64,000 bases of DNA from Nitrospirota bacterium (GTDB lineage Bacteria; Nitrospirota; Nitrospiria; Nitrospirales; Nitrospiraceae). Numbering within the stretch: the first letter of the stretch is position 1; each line of letters begins with the position of its first letter. Below are positions 1 through 9,468 of the stretch, piece by piece. The DNA lies in the NCBI GenBank assembly GCA_016219645.1, contig JACRLR010000020.1, forward strand, positions 124,001 through 188,000, given 5' to 3'. The notes under the pieces were generated by a model. That model was not told where the DNA came from and did no database searches. It saw only the letters and a list, made by a program, of their open reading frames with translations. Position numbers and translations under genes: made by a program.

Positions 1-681
1 CAACGGCTTTTGCATGAGTAACAGATGGTAGTAGGTTTCAATTCTGACAATCGCATCGACAATGTCTTTCAGGTGAGACCTGCTGGACCTGCCGGACCCG
101 ACACTGACCCAATAACGTTCTCGTCCATGTTCATCCGGCGTGAAGCTGGTAACCAGCGCAGTCTCCTCATCGAGAATATGGCTGCCGTACAGGACCGGGC
201 CTGGAAACTGCGGACGCAATACCTCACTGGCCGGCAACGGCTCGGTTATGAGCAGGATATCCAGGTGGCACACTTCCGCACCGAGCGGAGTAATTGGAAA
301 CCGATACTGCGGAAACGCCATCGGGCCGCAGGTTATCTTCCCAGTCTGGTCGGAAGGAATGTGCCAGATTTGATAGCTGTAGTACTCTGTGTGCGCCTCC
401 CAGATCACGATCAGCCGATCACCGGTCTCCGCCGCCTTCACACCATACCCAAACTCATCACGAACGAGCGTCACATCCGGAGGGATATTGTAGGCCTCCA
501 GAAGATATCTGAACTCATTCCGACTCGCCGGTCGTTGCATCGGCGGGTCGTTCATGCGAAACGCGATATAGTGCACATGCGCAGGGGCTCGCAGCCACTC
601 AGCTAAGGGCATCTGCGGCCGTTCGTGCAGCTTCCGCATCAATTCACCGGTATCCGGCTTAGTCGTCTCAGGCTCGGCCAT
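1..681 (-). CDS. DUF3422 family protein, 3' end cut by window edge
   Basis: This frame stays open from an ATG at 681 to the window edge, giving 227 codons without a stop. The N-terminus reads HERPQMPLAEWLRAPAHVHY, matching the HARP-P-L-AP-RVHHLAF opening I know from DUF3422. It continues with a WEAHTEYYSYQIW segment, like the family's WERHTEF-TY block, and a late IVRIETYYHLLLM segment, like LLEIETYRMLALL. DUF3422 proteins are poorly characterised and usually carry C-terminal membrane segments, which would lie beyond the window. It is co-oriented with nhaA about 200 bp upstream, so the two could share a transcript. Function is unknown. Confidence 0.75.
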   Translation of the reverse strand, partial: MAEPETTKPDTGELMRKLHERPQMPLAEWLRAPAHVHYIAFRMNDPPMQRPASRNEFRYLLEAYNIPPDVTLVRDEFGYGVKAAETGDRLIVIWEAHTEYYSYQIWHIPSDQTGKITCGPMAFPQYRFPITPLGAEVCHLDILLITEPLPASEVLRPQFPGPVLYGSHILDEETALVTSFTPDEHGRERYWVSVGSGRSSRSHLKDIVDAIVRIETYYHLLLMQKPL

Positions 682-881
682 ATGAGCACCCTACGAGGTG
701 GATAAGGGATAGAAAACGGCGTCAGGCTACTGTCTTGTCGGCAGCTCTGTCAATCGATTGAGAGTGAATCTCTAACGACTTCAGCCGCCGACCGAGCTTC
801 AGAACCAATTGATGTCGTGATGGCCCTTTATCCCTTCGGTCGTGGATAGACACTCGCGCGGCCTCATCCATGACAATCGGC

Positions 882-2057
882 TTATGACCGCGCCATTTCC
901 GGCCTGCTGAAAACTTTGAGCCAGAGAAATCCACCGGCTCCCGCTGTCACAGAAGCGACCAGAACAGCCATCTTTGCAGCGTTTATTACATCCGCATTTC
1001 CGGTAAAAGCAAGATTGGCAATGAAAATTGACATCGTAAATCCGATACCGCCGAGGATTCCCGCTCCTGAGATATGCCGCCAATTCAAATCGGACGGCAA
1101 GCGGGATAGGCCGCTTGCCACAGCAAGAAAACACAAGAACGTCACACCCAAGGGTTTACCCAGAAGTAAACCGACGATAATGCCGATGCTGTTCGTGCTC
1201 GCCAGGTTGGACATCCAGTCCGTACCGACAACGACGCCCGTATTTGCCAATGCGAAAATCGGCAAGATAACGAACGCAACGGGCTTGTGCAAGAAACCTT
1301 CGAGCTGGTGGGAAGGTGACTTCAGGTCGTTATCGTTGTGAGAGAATGGGATTGCAAAGGCAAGCAGCACGCCGGCAATCGTCGCGTGAATGCCTGACTC
1401 CAGCATCAGGAACCACATCAACGCGCCGCCAAGCACATACGGGACGAGGGACATGACCCGGAAAAGCCGATTCAACACAACCAGCAGGATCCAAATCCCC
1501 AGAGCGCCGACAAGATACCAAACTGACAGTTGCGTCGTGTAGAAGGCGGCGATAACAACGATCGCACCCAAATCGTCTATGACAGCGAAGGCCACGACAA
1601 ACACTTTCAGCGACGCGGGAACACGGTTTCCGAGAATGGCCAGGACGCCAAGTGTAAACGCAATGTCCGTAGCCATCGGAATTCCAAATCCGGCTTGCGT
1701 TGATGTTCCTGCATTGATCGACAAATGGATCAGTGCTGGGGCAACCATCCCGCCGGTCGCCGCAACGATCGGTAGCAGTGCGTTCCTGAACTGTGCCAGT
1801 TCCCCGTTATACAATTCGCGTTCGAGTTCCAATCCGATGAATAGAAAGAAAATCGCCATCAGCCCGTCGTTGACCCAATGCTCAAGGCTAAGCCCTCCGA
1901 CATACACGTGCCAGACACTCACATATGTTGCGCCGACTGAGGAGTTTGTCACCAAGAGCGAGGACAGGGTGCAAATAATCAGCAGAATGCCGCTCGACTT
2001 TTCCGAGTCGAAAAATTTATTGAACGTATCCGATAACCGTTGTTGGACAATATCCAT
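882..2057 (-). CDS. nhaA: Na+/H+ antiporter NhaA
   Basis: An inner-membrane antiporter that exports Na+ in exchange for H+, used for sodium and alkaline pH tolerance. The protein is about 391 residues and almost wholly hydrophobic. It carries the NhaA hallmarks MATDIAFTLGVLAILGNRVP and VVAFAVIDDLGAIVVIA; the two adjacent Asp (about residue 165) are the transport site in this family. I chose the ATG at 2057 (MDIVQQRLSDTF) because the 30 residues encoded upstream in the longer frame (to 2147) look unlike an NhaA N-terminus. The Shine-Dalgarno sequence is weak, so the start is not certain. Divergent from prfC. Confidence 0.92.
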   Translation of the reverse strand: MDIVQQRLSDTFNKFFDSEKSSGILLIICTLSSLLVTNSSVGATYVSVWHVYVGGLSLEHWVNDGLMAIFFLFIGLELERELYNGELAQFRNALLPIVAATGGMVAPALIHLSINAGTSTQAGFGIPMATDIAFTLGVLAILGNRVPASLKVFVVAFAVIDDLGAIVVIAAFYTTQLSVWYLVGALGIWILLVVLNRLFRVMSLVPYVLGGALMWFLMLESGIHATIAGVLLAFAIPFSHNDNDLKSPSHQLEGFLHKPVAFVILPIFALANTGVVVGTDWMSNLASTNSIGIIVGLLLGKPLGVTFLCFLAVASGLSRLPSDLNWRHISGAGILGGIGFTMSIFIANLAFTGNADVINAAKMAVLVASVTAGAGGFLWLKVFSRPEMARS

Positions 2058-2302
2058 AGCTGTAACCCCGATGAGGGACCCGCAATCAACTGGTGCGGAG
2101 TAGACACGACAATACCATAGATCGGAGGGTCTCTCAGTCCAAGGCACACTCGGATTATCAGGCGACGCTGCTTACGTGTCCTTGCCGAACAAAAAGAATG
2201 GTCGTGGGTATTCCCCTCCATCCTTCTGGGCCGCGTGTGGGACGACCACACAAGCAGGCTCCAGCCCCTCCCGATCATGCAGGTTCCTCGATCAGGAGGA
2301 TG

Positions 2303-2335
2303 ACCTGGCACCTATAGTTTTCTCCGGTGCCAGGT
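2303..2335. repeat. Perfect 10-bp inverted repeat between nhaA and prfC
   Basis: ACCTGGCACC at 2303-2312 is matched by GGTGCCAGGT at 2326-2335, with a 13-nt A/T-rich spacer. It lies 55 bp before the prfC start in the divergent nhaA-prfC gap. It could be an operator for a dimeric regulator, or a hairpin in the prfC leader. The symmetry is certain; the role is not. Confidence 0.5.
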
Positions 2336-2390
2336 GTTAAAACATTGCCGGATACTTCTGGTACTCCGGTGAGCAAGCAAAGGAAGACCT

Positions 2391-4016
2391 ATGTCTCTGC
2401 CGATTGAGAAATCGACATCGGATGGGTTGGCTAGAGAAGCGGCCAGACGGCGCACGTTTGCCATTATCTCGCACCCGGACGCGGGAAAAACCACGTTGAC
2501 CGAGAAGCTCCTCCTCTACGCAGGCGCAGTGCACCTAGCTGGAGCGGTGCAAGCGCGGTCGCACCAGCGTGCGGCAAAATCCGACTGGATGGAATTGGAA
2601 CAGGCGCGCGGAATTTCGATCACATCTACCGCGTTGCAATTCGATTACCAGGGTGTACGGGTCAATCTGCTCGACACGCCAGGCCACCAGGACTTCAGCG
2701 AAGACACCTACCGCACTCTCATGGCAGTGGATAGCGCAGTGATGGTGCTTGATAGTGCCAAAGGCATCGAGCCGCAGACGAAAAAGCTCTTCGCTGTCTG
2801 TCGCAAACGCCATATCCCGATCATGACCTTTATCAATAAACTGGATCAGCCTGGACGCCATCCGTTCGAGCTACTGGAGGAGATCGAACAGATATTGGGC
2901 ATGGCGGCAGTCCCGTTCAATTGGCCCATCGGAGAAGGATCAGGGTTTCAAGGGCTCTACGATCTTCGCCAGCCTCAAGTTCTGTTCTTTCAACGGACAC
3001 TGCATAACCAACGCCGGGCGCCGATGAGGGTGGAAACCTTCCCTCATCCAAGTCTCGCAGCGATGCTCGGAGAGGCATACGATCCCCTACAGGAAGAAAT
3101 CACCCTCTTGACCGGCGCCGGCACAAAGTTCGATCGCGACCGTTTTCTCGCCGGCCAACTCACCCCGGTCTTCTTCGGAAGCGCCCTCACGAACTTTGGC
3201 GTCGAACCATTTCTGAACGCATTCCTGCAGCTCGCACCGCCACCGGGGCCCCGCACGAGTTCTGAAGGCTTAGTGCAGCCAACGGATGACAAGTTTTCGG
3301 GCTTTGTATTCAAGATCCAGGCGAATATGGACCCTCAACACCGCGATCGAATGGCATTTCTGCGTATCGTGTCTGGTCGTTTTGAGAAAGACATGATGGT
3401 GTACCATGCCAGGCTGGACCGGAAGATCCGGATGACGCGGCCGCATCGGCTCTTTGGCCGTGACCGTGAAACGATTGAAGAGGCCTACCCGGGCGATGTC
3501 GTCGGTCTCGTGAATCCCGGCCTCTTTTCCATCGGTGACACACTCTGCTCCGGTAGTCCCCTCGTCTTTGACGCGATTCCGCAATTCCCCCCAGAATGTT
3601 TCGGCGTACTGAGAAGCCAGGACCTCACGAAACAAAAGCAGTTCCAAAAGGGGCTCCAACAGCTCGAAGAAGAAGGAGTCATGCAGGTGTTCTATTCACC
3701 GGATCACGTGCGCCGCGAGCCGATCCTAGCCGCCGTGGGGGAACTCCAATTCGATGTTGTCGCCTCACGCCTTGAAACTGAATACGGGGTTAAGACCCTC
3801 GTCGAGCGGATGCCTTTTGTTCTGGCCCGCTGGATAAGCGGCGATCCCGACGTGCTCGCAGGCATCTACTGGCCGCAGGACACGCGCCGACTCGTCGATC
3901 GTGACGGTTCGATGGTCATGCTCTTCGGCTCTGAACGACTGCTCACCTACTGCATGAGAGAATATCCTTCTCTTAAGTTTCAGTTGCGGGAAGAAGCCAA
4001 GATGACAGAACCTTAG
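2391..4016 (+). CDS. prfC: Peptide chain release factor 3 (RF3)
   Basis: A translational GTPase that recycles RF1/RF2 from the ribosome after peptide release. At 541 aa it is close to the usual ~530. The G domain shows G1 SHPDAGKTT, the switch I segment ARGISITSTALQF, G3 DTPGHQDFSEDTYRTL and G4 NKLDQPGRHP. The DTPGHQDFSED wording and the AAKSDWMELEQARGISIT segment separate RF3 from EF-G. The start is supported by AAGGAAG six bases upstream of the ATG. Its stop codon overlaps the left end of the palindromic element at 4015-4205. No partners in an operon. Confidence 0.95.
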   Translation: MSLPIEKSTSDGLAREAARRRTFAIISHPDAGKTTLTEKLLLYAGAVHLAGAVQARSHQRAAKSDWMELEQARGISITSTALQFDYQGVRVNLLDTPGHQDFSEDTYRTLMAVDSAVMVLDSAKGIEPQTKKLFAVCRKRHIPIMTFINKLDQPGRHPFELLEEIEQILGMAAVPFNWPIGEGSGFQGLYDLRQPQVLFFQRTLHNQRRAPMRVETFPHPSLAAMLGEAYDPLQEEITLLTGAGTKFDRDRFLAGQLTPVFFGSALTNFGVEPFLNAFLQLAPPPGPRTSSEGLVQPTDDKFSGFVFKIQANMDPQHRDRMAFLRIVSGRFEKDMMVYHARLDRKIRMTRPHRLFGRDRETIEEAYPGDVVGLVNPGLFSIGDTLCSGSPLVFDAIPQFPPECFGVLRSQDLTKQKQFQKGLQQLEEEGVMQVFYSPDHVRREPILAAVGELQFDVVASRLETEYGVKTLVERMPFVLARWISGDPDVLAGIYWPQDTRRLVDRDGSMVMLFGSERLLTYCMREYPSLKFQLREEAKMTEP

Positions 4017-4205
4017 CCCGCATTATTCATGACTCTTCTGCTGCAATCGCCGATCCGCTGTTGCGACAAGCCGGCGGCCGGCGGGCTCGCCCCTCGGACC
4101 CTCTCCGTAGTGCACGCGTACGCCTCAGGCCCTCCGGGCTCCGCGCACCGGTCTCACGACGCGGCTTGGCGATTTCGCCACGAACAGTCATGAATAATGC
4201 CGGCT
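4015..4205. repeat. Dispersed palindromic element with ~24-bp terminal inverted repeats (copy 1)
   Basis: The left end starts AGCCCGCATTATTCATGACT. The reverse complement of the right end starts AGCCGGCATTATTCATGACT. The match runs about 24 bp with two mismatches. The ends enclose a GC-rich core with the words CTTCTGCTGCAA and GCCTCAGG. A second, diverged copy with the same ends and core words lies at 36547-36722. There is no ORF inside, so this is a MITE- or REP-like element rather than an insertion sequence. It begins within the prfC stop codon and may act as its terminator. Confidence 0.7.
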
Positions 4206-4615
4206 AGCCTGCGCAGTGAACTGATTTTGCTCATCTGCCTTCTCTGGTTGATGTAGAGTCTCCGCTCATTTTTCCCTGTCCTATCTGTAGGCCCACGGCT
4301 ACATCATCTATCTTCTTATAAATGCTATGATTTGCTCAGCATCGCTGCCAATCTCGAACAGCATTTCCTGAGCTCCATCGGTATTCCTCTCGCTGCAGCT
4401 GATTTTCTTGATTTTCCACCTGATTTTCTTGCTCCTCGACGGCATGTACCTTGCTAGTTAAGGGAACAAATGGTGCGAAAGGGTCACTGGCTCATCATCT
4501 TCGACCTCTGCTCGGATGACCCGGTCAGTGGAGAATTTCATATAGACACCTGCACCAGAGCAGCTACCGACTCGGGAATCGGTGTGGCTGCTGCCGAAAA
4601 ATCTGTTAGGGGAGC
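4206..4615. other. Intergenic stretch; leader hairpin before the secreted protein
   Basis: No convincing gene here. The stretch contains the repeated word CTGATTTTCTTG (twice near 4397-4431). Just before the next gene there is a hairpin: AGCAGCTACCGA from 4559 pairs with TCGGTGTGGCTGCT ending at 4592, interrupted by a small bulge. It precedes an AGGGGAG ribosome-binding site. I compared it with the c-di-GMP (GEMM) riboswitch pattern and did not find the conserved core. Confidence 0.4.
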
Positions 4616-5314
4616 ATGAGCTTGAACTGGGTAAGAACCATCGCCGCCGTTCTTGTGTTGTGGTCGAGTACCGTGTGGGGTGCCACGTTGACCTGGACCG
4701 CCAATACTGAACCGGATCTGGCAGGATATCGCGTCTATCAATGCAGTCAACAACCCTGCACGCTCACGTCCGGCACGGCGACAATCCTCATCACGCTGGG
4801 AAAGGTGACAAGTTTCAATATCGGAACGCCGACAGTGATTCAGTATTATTTCGTTACGGCCTATGATCAGGCCAATAATGAGTCCGGCGGCAGCAACCTC
4901 GCAACCTTCACCCCTACCGAAGCACCACCTCCGGTCACGCAACCGGCTATCGGGGCAAGCCCGACGAGCTTTTCCTTTACTGCAACGCAGGGCGGGGCGA
5001 ACCCTACAACCCAGACCCTGAGCATCAGCAACACAGGGAGCGGTACGCTCAGCTGGACCACAACCGATAATGTCCCATGGATGACGCTGAGTCGGGCATC
5101 CGGCACAAACAACGGCGTTGTAATCGTGAGTGTGATAACTGGCGCCACAAGCCCCGGTACCCATAATGGCATGATCACGCTCAGTGCCACCGGGGCCTCG
5201 TTGGTCAGCGTGCCGGTGACATTCACGGTTACTACTGCCCCCGCACCACCCCCGCCTCCTCCTTTGACAGTGCCTCCCGTTCCGAACGGCCTACGCATCA
5301 CTATTGCGCAGTAA
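4616..5314 (+). CDS. Secreted protein with Fn3-like and BACON-like domains
   Basis: A 232-aa exported protein. Residues 1-23 form a signal peptide ending VWGA. Residues ~24-105 look like a fibronectin type III module (TANTEPDLAGYRVYQ to YYFVTAYDQANNESG). Residues ~115-205 resemble a BACON-type beta-sandwich (NTGSGTLSWTTTDNVPWMTL followed by a GTHNGMITLSATGA strand pair). A poly-proline linker and a short VPNGLRITIAQ tail follow. Such domains usually bind carbohydrate or mediate surface contacts; the ligand here is unknown. The start is fixed by AGGGGAG immediately upstream. A monocistronic unit ending at the hairpin at 5367. Confidence 0.75.
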   Translation: MSLNWVRTIAAVLVLWSSTVWGATLTWTANTEPDLAGYRVYQCSQQPCTLTSGTATILITLGKVTSFNIGTPTVIQYYFVTAYDQANNESGGSNLATFTPTEAPPPVTQPAIGASPTSFSFTATQGGANPTTQTLSISNTGSGTLSWTTTDNVPWMTLSRASGTNNGVVIVSVITGATSPGTHNGMITLSATGASLVSVPVTFTVTTAPAPPPPPPLTVPPVPNGLRITIAQ

Positions 5315-5366
5315 GACCCGGACCTGGTCTATCTAGCCAGTACTGCACCCGGCTTATCCAATTTGT

Positions 5367-5398
5367 TTCGGTCAGTCACACAAACGCAACTGACCGAA
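5367..5398 (+). terminator. Hairpin after the Fn3/BACON gene
   Basis: TTCGGTCAGT at 5367-5376 is perfectly matched by ACTGACCGAA at 5389-5398 with a 12-nt loop, 52 bp after the stop codon. There is no clear T-run, so termination is inferred from position and symmetry. Confidence 0.55.
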
Positions 5399-5859
5399 CA
5401 ACCGGACAGAACCAGGGTCGATCAAAGCCTTTGCTCACGTATTCACAGCGACAAGCCACCGTTGAGTCGTGTCTTGTACGAACCTAGCAGGAGATGCCCT
5501 CACCTTATCGGCACCCCCCACAATAGGCAACCCTGTCGATGCATTGATAATCAGTAGGGTATAATACTCCACTCTCTCTGTCGGTCATTAGATTTTCAAC
5601 AGACCCCCCAAAAGTCTTGGGTCTACTCCTGCATTCGTACTGTGCGGCAATGGAGACTCCGCAAAATGCGCCAACAGGCCGTAGAAGCCCCTTTTGCTCC
5701 CCATTTTGCCCCCCCTGGTTCCCCTTTCATCATATTGTTTTCAGAGACAATATCAGGCCTTTACTCGCGCAATAATCGGCACTTTTCTTGCCTCGCTGGG
5801 TATTTACTCTATGATGAGTCCATCCACCGCAGAGCGGCCTGGAACAAAGCAAGACTTGA
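5399..5859. other. Long leader region upstream of the diguanylate cyclase
   Basis: About 460 bp without a recognisable gene. A consensus -10 hexamer TATAAT sits at 5560-5565 but has no good -35 at the right spacing. A short inverted repeat (AGACCC ... GGGTCT) lies near 5601-5626. Small frames across 5642-5927 overlap the cyclase start and look non-coding. If the TATAAT is used, the transcript has a leader near 290 nt. Confidence 0.3.
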
Positions 5860-8049
5860 ATGGAAAGCCAAAGCCAAACCGCCCCGACCCCCAACCTCTC
5901 CAAGGATTCGTCTTCTGCTGTGAGTAGACCGGGTCACGTTTCATTCAAGGTAGACCGATTCCCTGCATGGATGAACCGTCATCAGACATGGATTGGTTCC
6001 ATGGTAGCCCTCTGTGGGCTGCTTACGCTCCTCTTGCTGGGATGGGCCGCATACACGGTCCAAGATCGTTTGATTCAATCTAGCGGCCACAGCCTGGTGC
6101 AAGCGGCCACGGATGCCGCCAGTAAATTGGACATGATGATCCTGGAGCGATACAGCGACATTCAACTGCTCTCCAACGCTCCATTCACCCGAGACCAGAA
6201 CCCGGAGGCGCTGACACAATATCTCCGCGACAAGGCGCAGGCTCATCCAGCCTATCAGTGGATTGGCATTACAGACTCCCACGGGAGAATCGTCGCGGCT
6301 ACCGATACCTCAAAGACCTCTCTCGATCGGAGTCAAAGCCACTGGTTCCAACTGGCACGCACCATCACCGGTGTCAGAATTCTAGATCCGCGGGTCGACG
6401 AGGAGTTCGGAAGCACCTCCGCGTTTACGGTAATCGCTCCCCTGCGTAGTCCCGATGGAAGATTTATCGGAGCGATCGCGGCCGTCGTAGGCGTCCCTTC
6501 ACTGATGCAGATCCTCGACGACACGATGCAAGTACTTAAGAATGTCGAGTGGACAGACGCATCGCATCTTGAATATCAGCTCCTCAACGAAAAGGGCAAC
6601 TTGATCGGCGACTCGACGCAACGAGGAGAAGGTCACCTCGATTTGAAACCAGTCGGATATCCTTCTGCAACTCTGGTGAGAAATCAGGAGCGGGGGTTCA
6701 TCCAAGAGACCCACCTTCAACGCGGATCTTCCCTCCTCACAGCCTATGCGCAAGTCAACATCGCCCGTGCTGACCCGCCATTACGGTGGGGCATCTTGAT
6801 ACATGTGGACAGGGATAGTCTCCTGACCCCCATTCACTCATTCCTCGGAGAATTGTCGTTCCTCGCCATTCTCATTCTTCTCCCCTTATTTGGTCTTGTG
6901 CTGGGAATGATGAAAGCGCTTCACGGAGAATGGGACATCGCGAAACGCGAATCTCGTAGGGCCACCGAGGCAGAAGCGGCGCTCACGAAACGAACGGAGA
7001 CTCTCCATACGTTAGTCGTCGCTGCCCAGACATTATCCGCGCAGCAAGATCTCGACGGACTGCTGCACCACATCCTTCATCTCGCAAAAGAAAACAGCGG
7101 CGCACGTTATGCGGCCTTGGAGGTCTACCACGACAACATGCACAAGACGACCAGCTTCCTGACCTCTGGAATCGATGAACCAGCGGCCCATACCATTCAG
7201 ACCATTCTGCTTAAACAGGCTGTGGGGGGATCCCTAGCACACGAAGACGGAGTTATCCGTCTGGACCATCTCACGAAACACTGGGCTGCCCACGGAATTC
7301 CTGCGGACTATGCATCACTGACCTCATTCCTCGGCGTATCAATACGATGCCAAAGCCGATTCTTCGGCCGACTGTTTCTCGCGAATAAAGTCATCGAACA
7401 GGGACTCGCAGACAGGTTCAGCGAGCTGGACGAGCAGACGGTACTGACCCTTGCCGGCCAGGCCGGTACCGCGATTCAGAATCTGCTACTGCTTCACGAT
7501 TCCAAGGAACAGGCTCGACACGATTCGCTGACCGGATTGCTGAATCACTCCACGACGCTTACGATCTTGGGCCAGGAACTGTCGCGGGCTCAACGTAGTC
7601 ATGAACCGGTGGCAGTCCTCATCGCCGACCTGGATCACTTCAAGAAAGTGAACGATACCTACGGACATCCCGTGGGCGATCTCGTCCTTCAAGAAGCCGC
7701 ACGGCGCTTTCGCGAAACTGCCCGACGCTCCGACCACGTCGGACGCGTCGGGGGAGAAGAATTCTTGATTGTGGCCCCCAATTGTGACTTGAACGTCCTA
7801 CAGGAGTGCGCCGAACGTTTTCGGAGTGCCATCGGCGACAGGCCCTTCGATACCACAAGCGGGGCGCTCCCCATTACGGTAAGCATCGGGGCGACAATCT
7901 GGTCCGCCGATCACCCGTTGAGTTCTGAACACATACGCAAGATGGCCGACTACGCCCTCTATCGTGTCAAAAGCCGCGGCAGGAACGGGGTCAATATCGT
8001 CCCCCATCCCGACACAGTTTCGAGTGAGCAGCTGAAGAAAACAGGCTAG
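5860..8049 (+). CDS. Membrane diguanylate cyclase (dCache-GAF-GGDEF)
   Basis: A 729-aa sensor that makes cyclic di-GMP from two GTP. TM1 is at ~46-68. A periplasmic double-Cache-like region follows (~70-325, with YQWIGITDSHGRIVAATDTS and a second sensor lobe). TM2 is at ~328-350, then a short coiled coil, a GAF domain (~375-530) and a GGDEF domain (~550-715). The active site is GGEEF (~630). The upstream RRSD, five residues before it, is an intact RxxD inhibitory site, so product feedback is expected. The domain order indicates an extracellular small-molecule signal plus a cytoplasmic GAF ligand. The ligand is unknown. The start has no strong Shine-Dalgarno sequence. Confidence 0.9.
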   Translation: MESQSQTAPTPNLSKDSSSAVSRPGHVSFKVDRFPAWMNRHQTWIGSMVALCGLLTLLLLGWAAYTVQDRLIQSSGHSLVQAATDAASKLDMMILERYSDIQLLSNAPFTRDQNPEALTQYLRDKAQAHPAYQWIGITDSHGRIVAATDTSKTSLDRSQSHWFQLARTITGVRILDPRVDEEFGSTSAFTVIAPLRSPDGRFIGAIAAVVGVPSLMQILDDTMQVLKNVEWTDASHLEYQLLNEKGNLIGDSTQRGEGHLDLKPVGYPSATLVRNQERGFIQETHLQRGSSLLTAYAQVNIARADPPLRWGILIHVDRDSLLTPIHSFLGELSFLAILILLPLFGLVLGMMKALHGEWDIAKRESRRATEAEAALTKRTETLHTLVVAAQTLSAQQDLDGLLHHILHLAKENSGARYAALEVYHDNMHKTTSFLTSGIDEPAAHTIQTILLKQAVGGSLAHEDGVIRLDHLTKHWAAHGIPADYASLTSFLGVSIRCQSRFFGRLFLANKVIEQGLADRFSELDEQTVLTLAGQAGTAIQNLLLLHDSKEQARHDSLTGLLNHSTTLTILGQELSRAQRSHEPVAVLIADLDHFKKVNDTYGHPVGDLVLQEAARRFRETARRSDHVGRVGGEEFLIVAPNCDLNVLQECAERFRSAIGDRPFDTTSGALPITVSIGATIWSADHPLSSEHIRKMADYALYRVKSRGRNGVNIVPHPDTVSSEQLKKTG

Positions 8050-8173
8050 CAGGATGCGTGCTCTTTACCCCTCTGAAACACTGTTCACTCAAGCCACATA
8101 GACGAGGCCTTTTCGTACTACTTGCAAAACTTCACGTTGCATTTTCCACGCGAAGAGAATATACAGACGAGCT

Positions 8174-8443
8174 ATGAACGCCGAGCAGATGGAAGAACTC
8201 AAGCGGCACTTTGGCGTTATCACCGAATCACTTCGAAGCGATATCCGACAGATTGCCGAAGGCCATGCAACCATTCAGCAGGAACTTCATGATCACCGCG
8301 AGGAGATGCGGGATGAGTTCAAAGAAATGCGGGCTATCCTGCGGCTCTCATTCTCCCAGCTCGATCAACGCATCCGCACCCTCGAATCGGACGTGACCCT
8401 GCTTAAGACCCGCATGGAACGGCTTGAAACAGGCCGAGCCTAA
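8174..8443 (+). CDS. Small coiled-coil protein
   Basis: An 89-aa soluble protein with heptad-like spacing over almost its entire length. It is rich in E/R/K/L, with EGHATIQQELHDHREEMRDE in the middle and a C-terminal RIRTLESDVTLLKTRMERLE helix. I recognise similar short coiled-coil proteins as conserved hypotheticals but know no function. It lies 124 bp after the diguanylate cyclase on the same strand and might be co-transcribed, although the gap allows its own promoter. Confidence 0.65.
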   Translation: MNAEQMEELKRHFGVITESLRSDIRQIAEGHATIQQELHDHREEMRDEFKEMRAILRLSFSQLDQRIRTLESDVTLLKTRMERLETGRA

Positions 8444-8610
8444 CCCCCCAGCAGGCCTCCTACTACGAGAACATTGTTCGCGAAGCGCATTCCAGTGCTT
8501 TACCACACTTGCGGCAAGGCTCCTTCCCTGTGACCATCGTTGACATGCTGCGATATGAGCTTGGTTCGCGCTGCAACTACCAACGCTGCGGCTTCTATCT
8601 TTCAAGATGA

Positions 8611-9012
8611 CTACTGCTCCCCGCACGCGATCTTCCTATAGGCCTCGTCTACACTCCCTCTGGTGATCTGACGCCATGGATCATTGGGATAATTATTGCC
8701 CCACACATACACACCTTTTCCCATGTGGTCAGCATGGGCGATCACAGAATGTGTCCGAACCTTCTCTTTCTTGCAGTCATATTCTTCGCGCGTTCGAACG
8801 GAAAGAAAGGGCTTCCCATCAAGCGTCTTTTGAGGAACTTTATAGTCATCGAGGACCCACATCTTGGCAAAGTGATCTGTTTTGTTAATGCTGCCAGGAT
8901 CTACATAATGATTGAACAGCTCCGCGGTGCCAACCTCTTGCCATCCCGCGTACACAATGTTCACGATCCCTAGGCCCAGCAGAATGGTGATGACGAACAG
9001 TCGAGTGATCAT
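8611..9012 (-). CDS. Secreted surface-adhesin-E-like protein
   Basis: A 133-aa protein. Residues 1-22 are a signal peptide (MITRLFVITILLGLGIVNIVYA). The mature part has the layout of the surface-adhesin protein E family: W near the start, then NHYVDPGSINK, MWVLDDYK, SVRTREEYDC and a GKGVYVWGN strand. The family is found in periplasmic or outer-membrane proteins; most members lack an assigned role. AAGGAG eight bases upstream fixes the ATG. The gene stands alone on its strand, convergent with the small coiled-coil gene. Confidence 0.7.
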   Translation of the reverse strand: MITRLFVITILLGLGIVNIVYAGWQEVGTAELFNHYVDPGSINKTDHFAKMWVLDDYKVPQKTLDGKPFLSVRTREEYDCKKEKVRTHSVIAHADHMGKGVYVWGNNYPNDPWRQITRGSVDEAYRKIACGEQ

Positions 9013-9114
9013 TCCGTCTCCTTAGAAGAACAATGGGTCGCTCCATCAAGACAGTACGCTAAATGGAATCTGGAATCTATCCGAAAGATCCCTGTCGCTC
9101 ATCCGGACCAGCGA

Positions 9115-9234
9115 GCAGGCTGTTGAGAAAGTCCGCCAGCGGCGTTCCTTGCCGCGGCCTTGCCCGCGGCAACGGCGCGTCTCGGCGCGGGCGGGGTTGG
9201 GCGGGTGAGAAAGTGGCCTTTCTGAACAGCCTGC
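9115..9234. repeat. GCAGGCTGTT-ended palindromic element (copy 1)
   Basis: About 120 bp bounded by GCAGGCTGTTGAGAAAG and, inverted, by GCAGGCTGTTCAGAAAGG. The core is extremely GC-rich and itself folds (GCCGCGG ... CCGCGGC). Related elements are at 12727-12937 and 34119-34246. It contains no ORF. The rest of the 9013-9468 gap shows only a possible promoter (GATATACT near 9432) just before the Sel1 gene. Confidence 0.65.
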
Positions 9235-9468
9235 GATGGCTTCTGAACGGGTCTGCGCGTATCCAGGCCTTGCGCGGCTGTTCTGCTCAAGTCGTTTGTC
9301 AACACACTGCTAGCTGTTTTCAGGTAGGTCTTTATTAGGCCGTACGCGACATATGGGAAATACACGATCACAAGCAAACGTTCAAGGGTGGCAGTCTGGC
9401 TTGCGAGACCGAGACAATTTTCTGACTCCCTGATATACTTTCACTTGAAACATTCATCAGGAGTAGGT

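Noticed and set aside
722-934. Minus-strand 70-codon frame at the nhaA 3' end
   Set aside because: It overlaps nhaA in another frame and has no recognisable features.
4440-4615. Possible c-di-GMP (GEMM) riboswitch before the Fn3/BACON gene
   Set aside because: There is a leader hairpin, but the conserved GEMM core and tetraloop-receptor words are not present.
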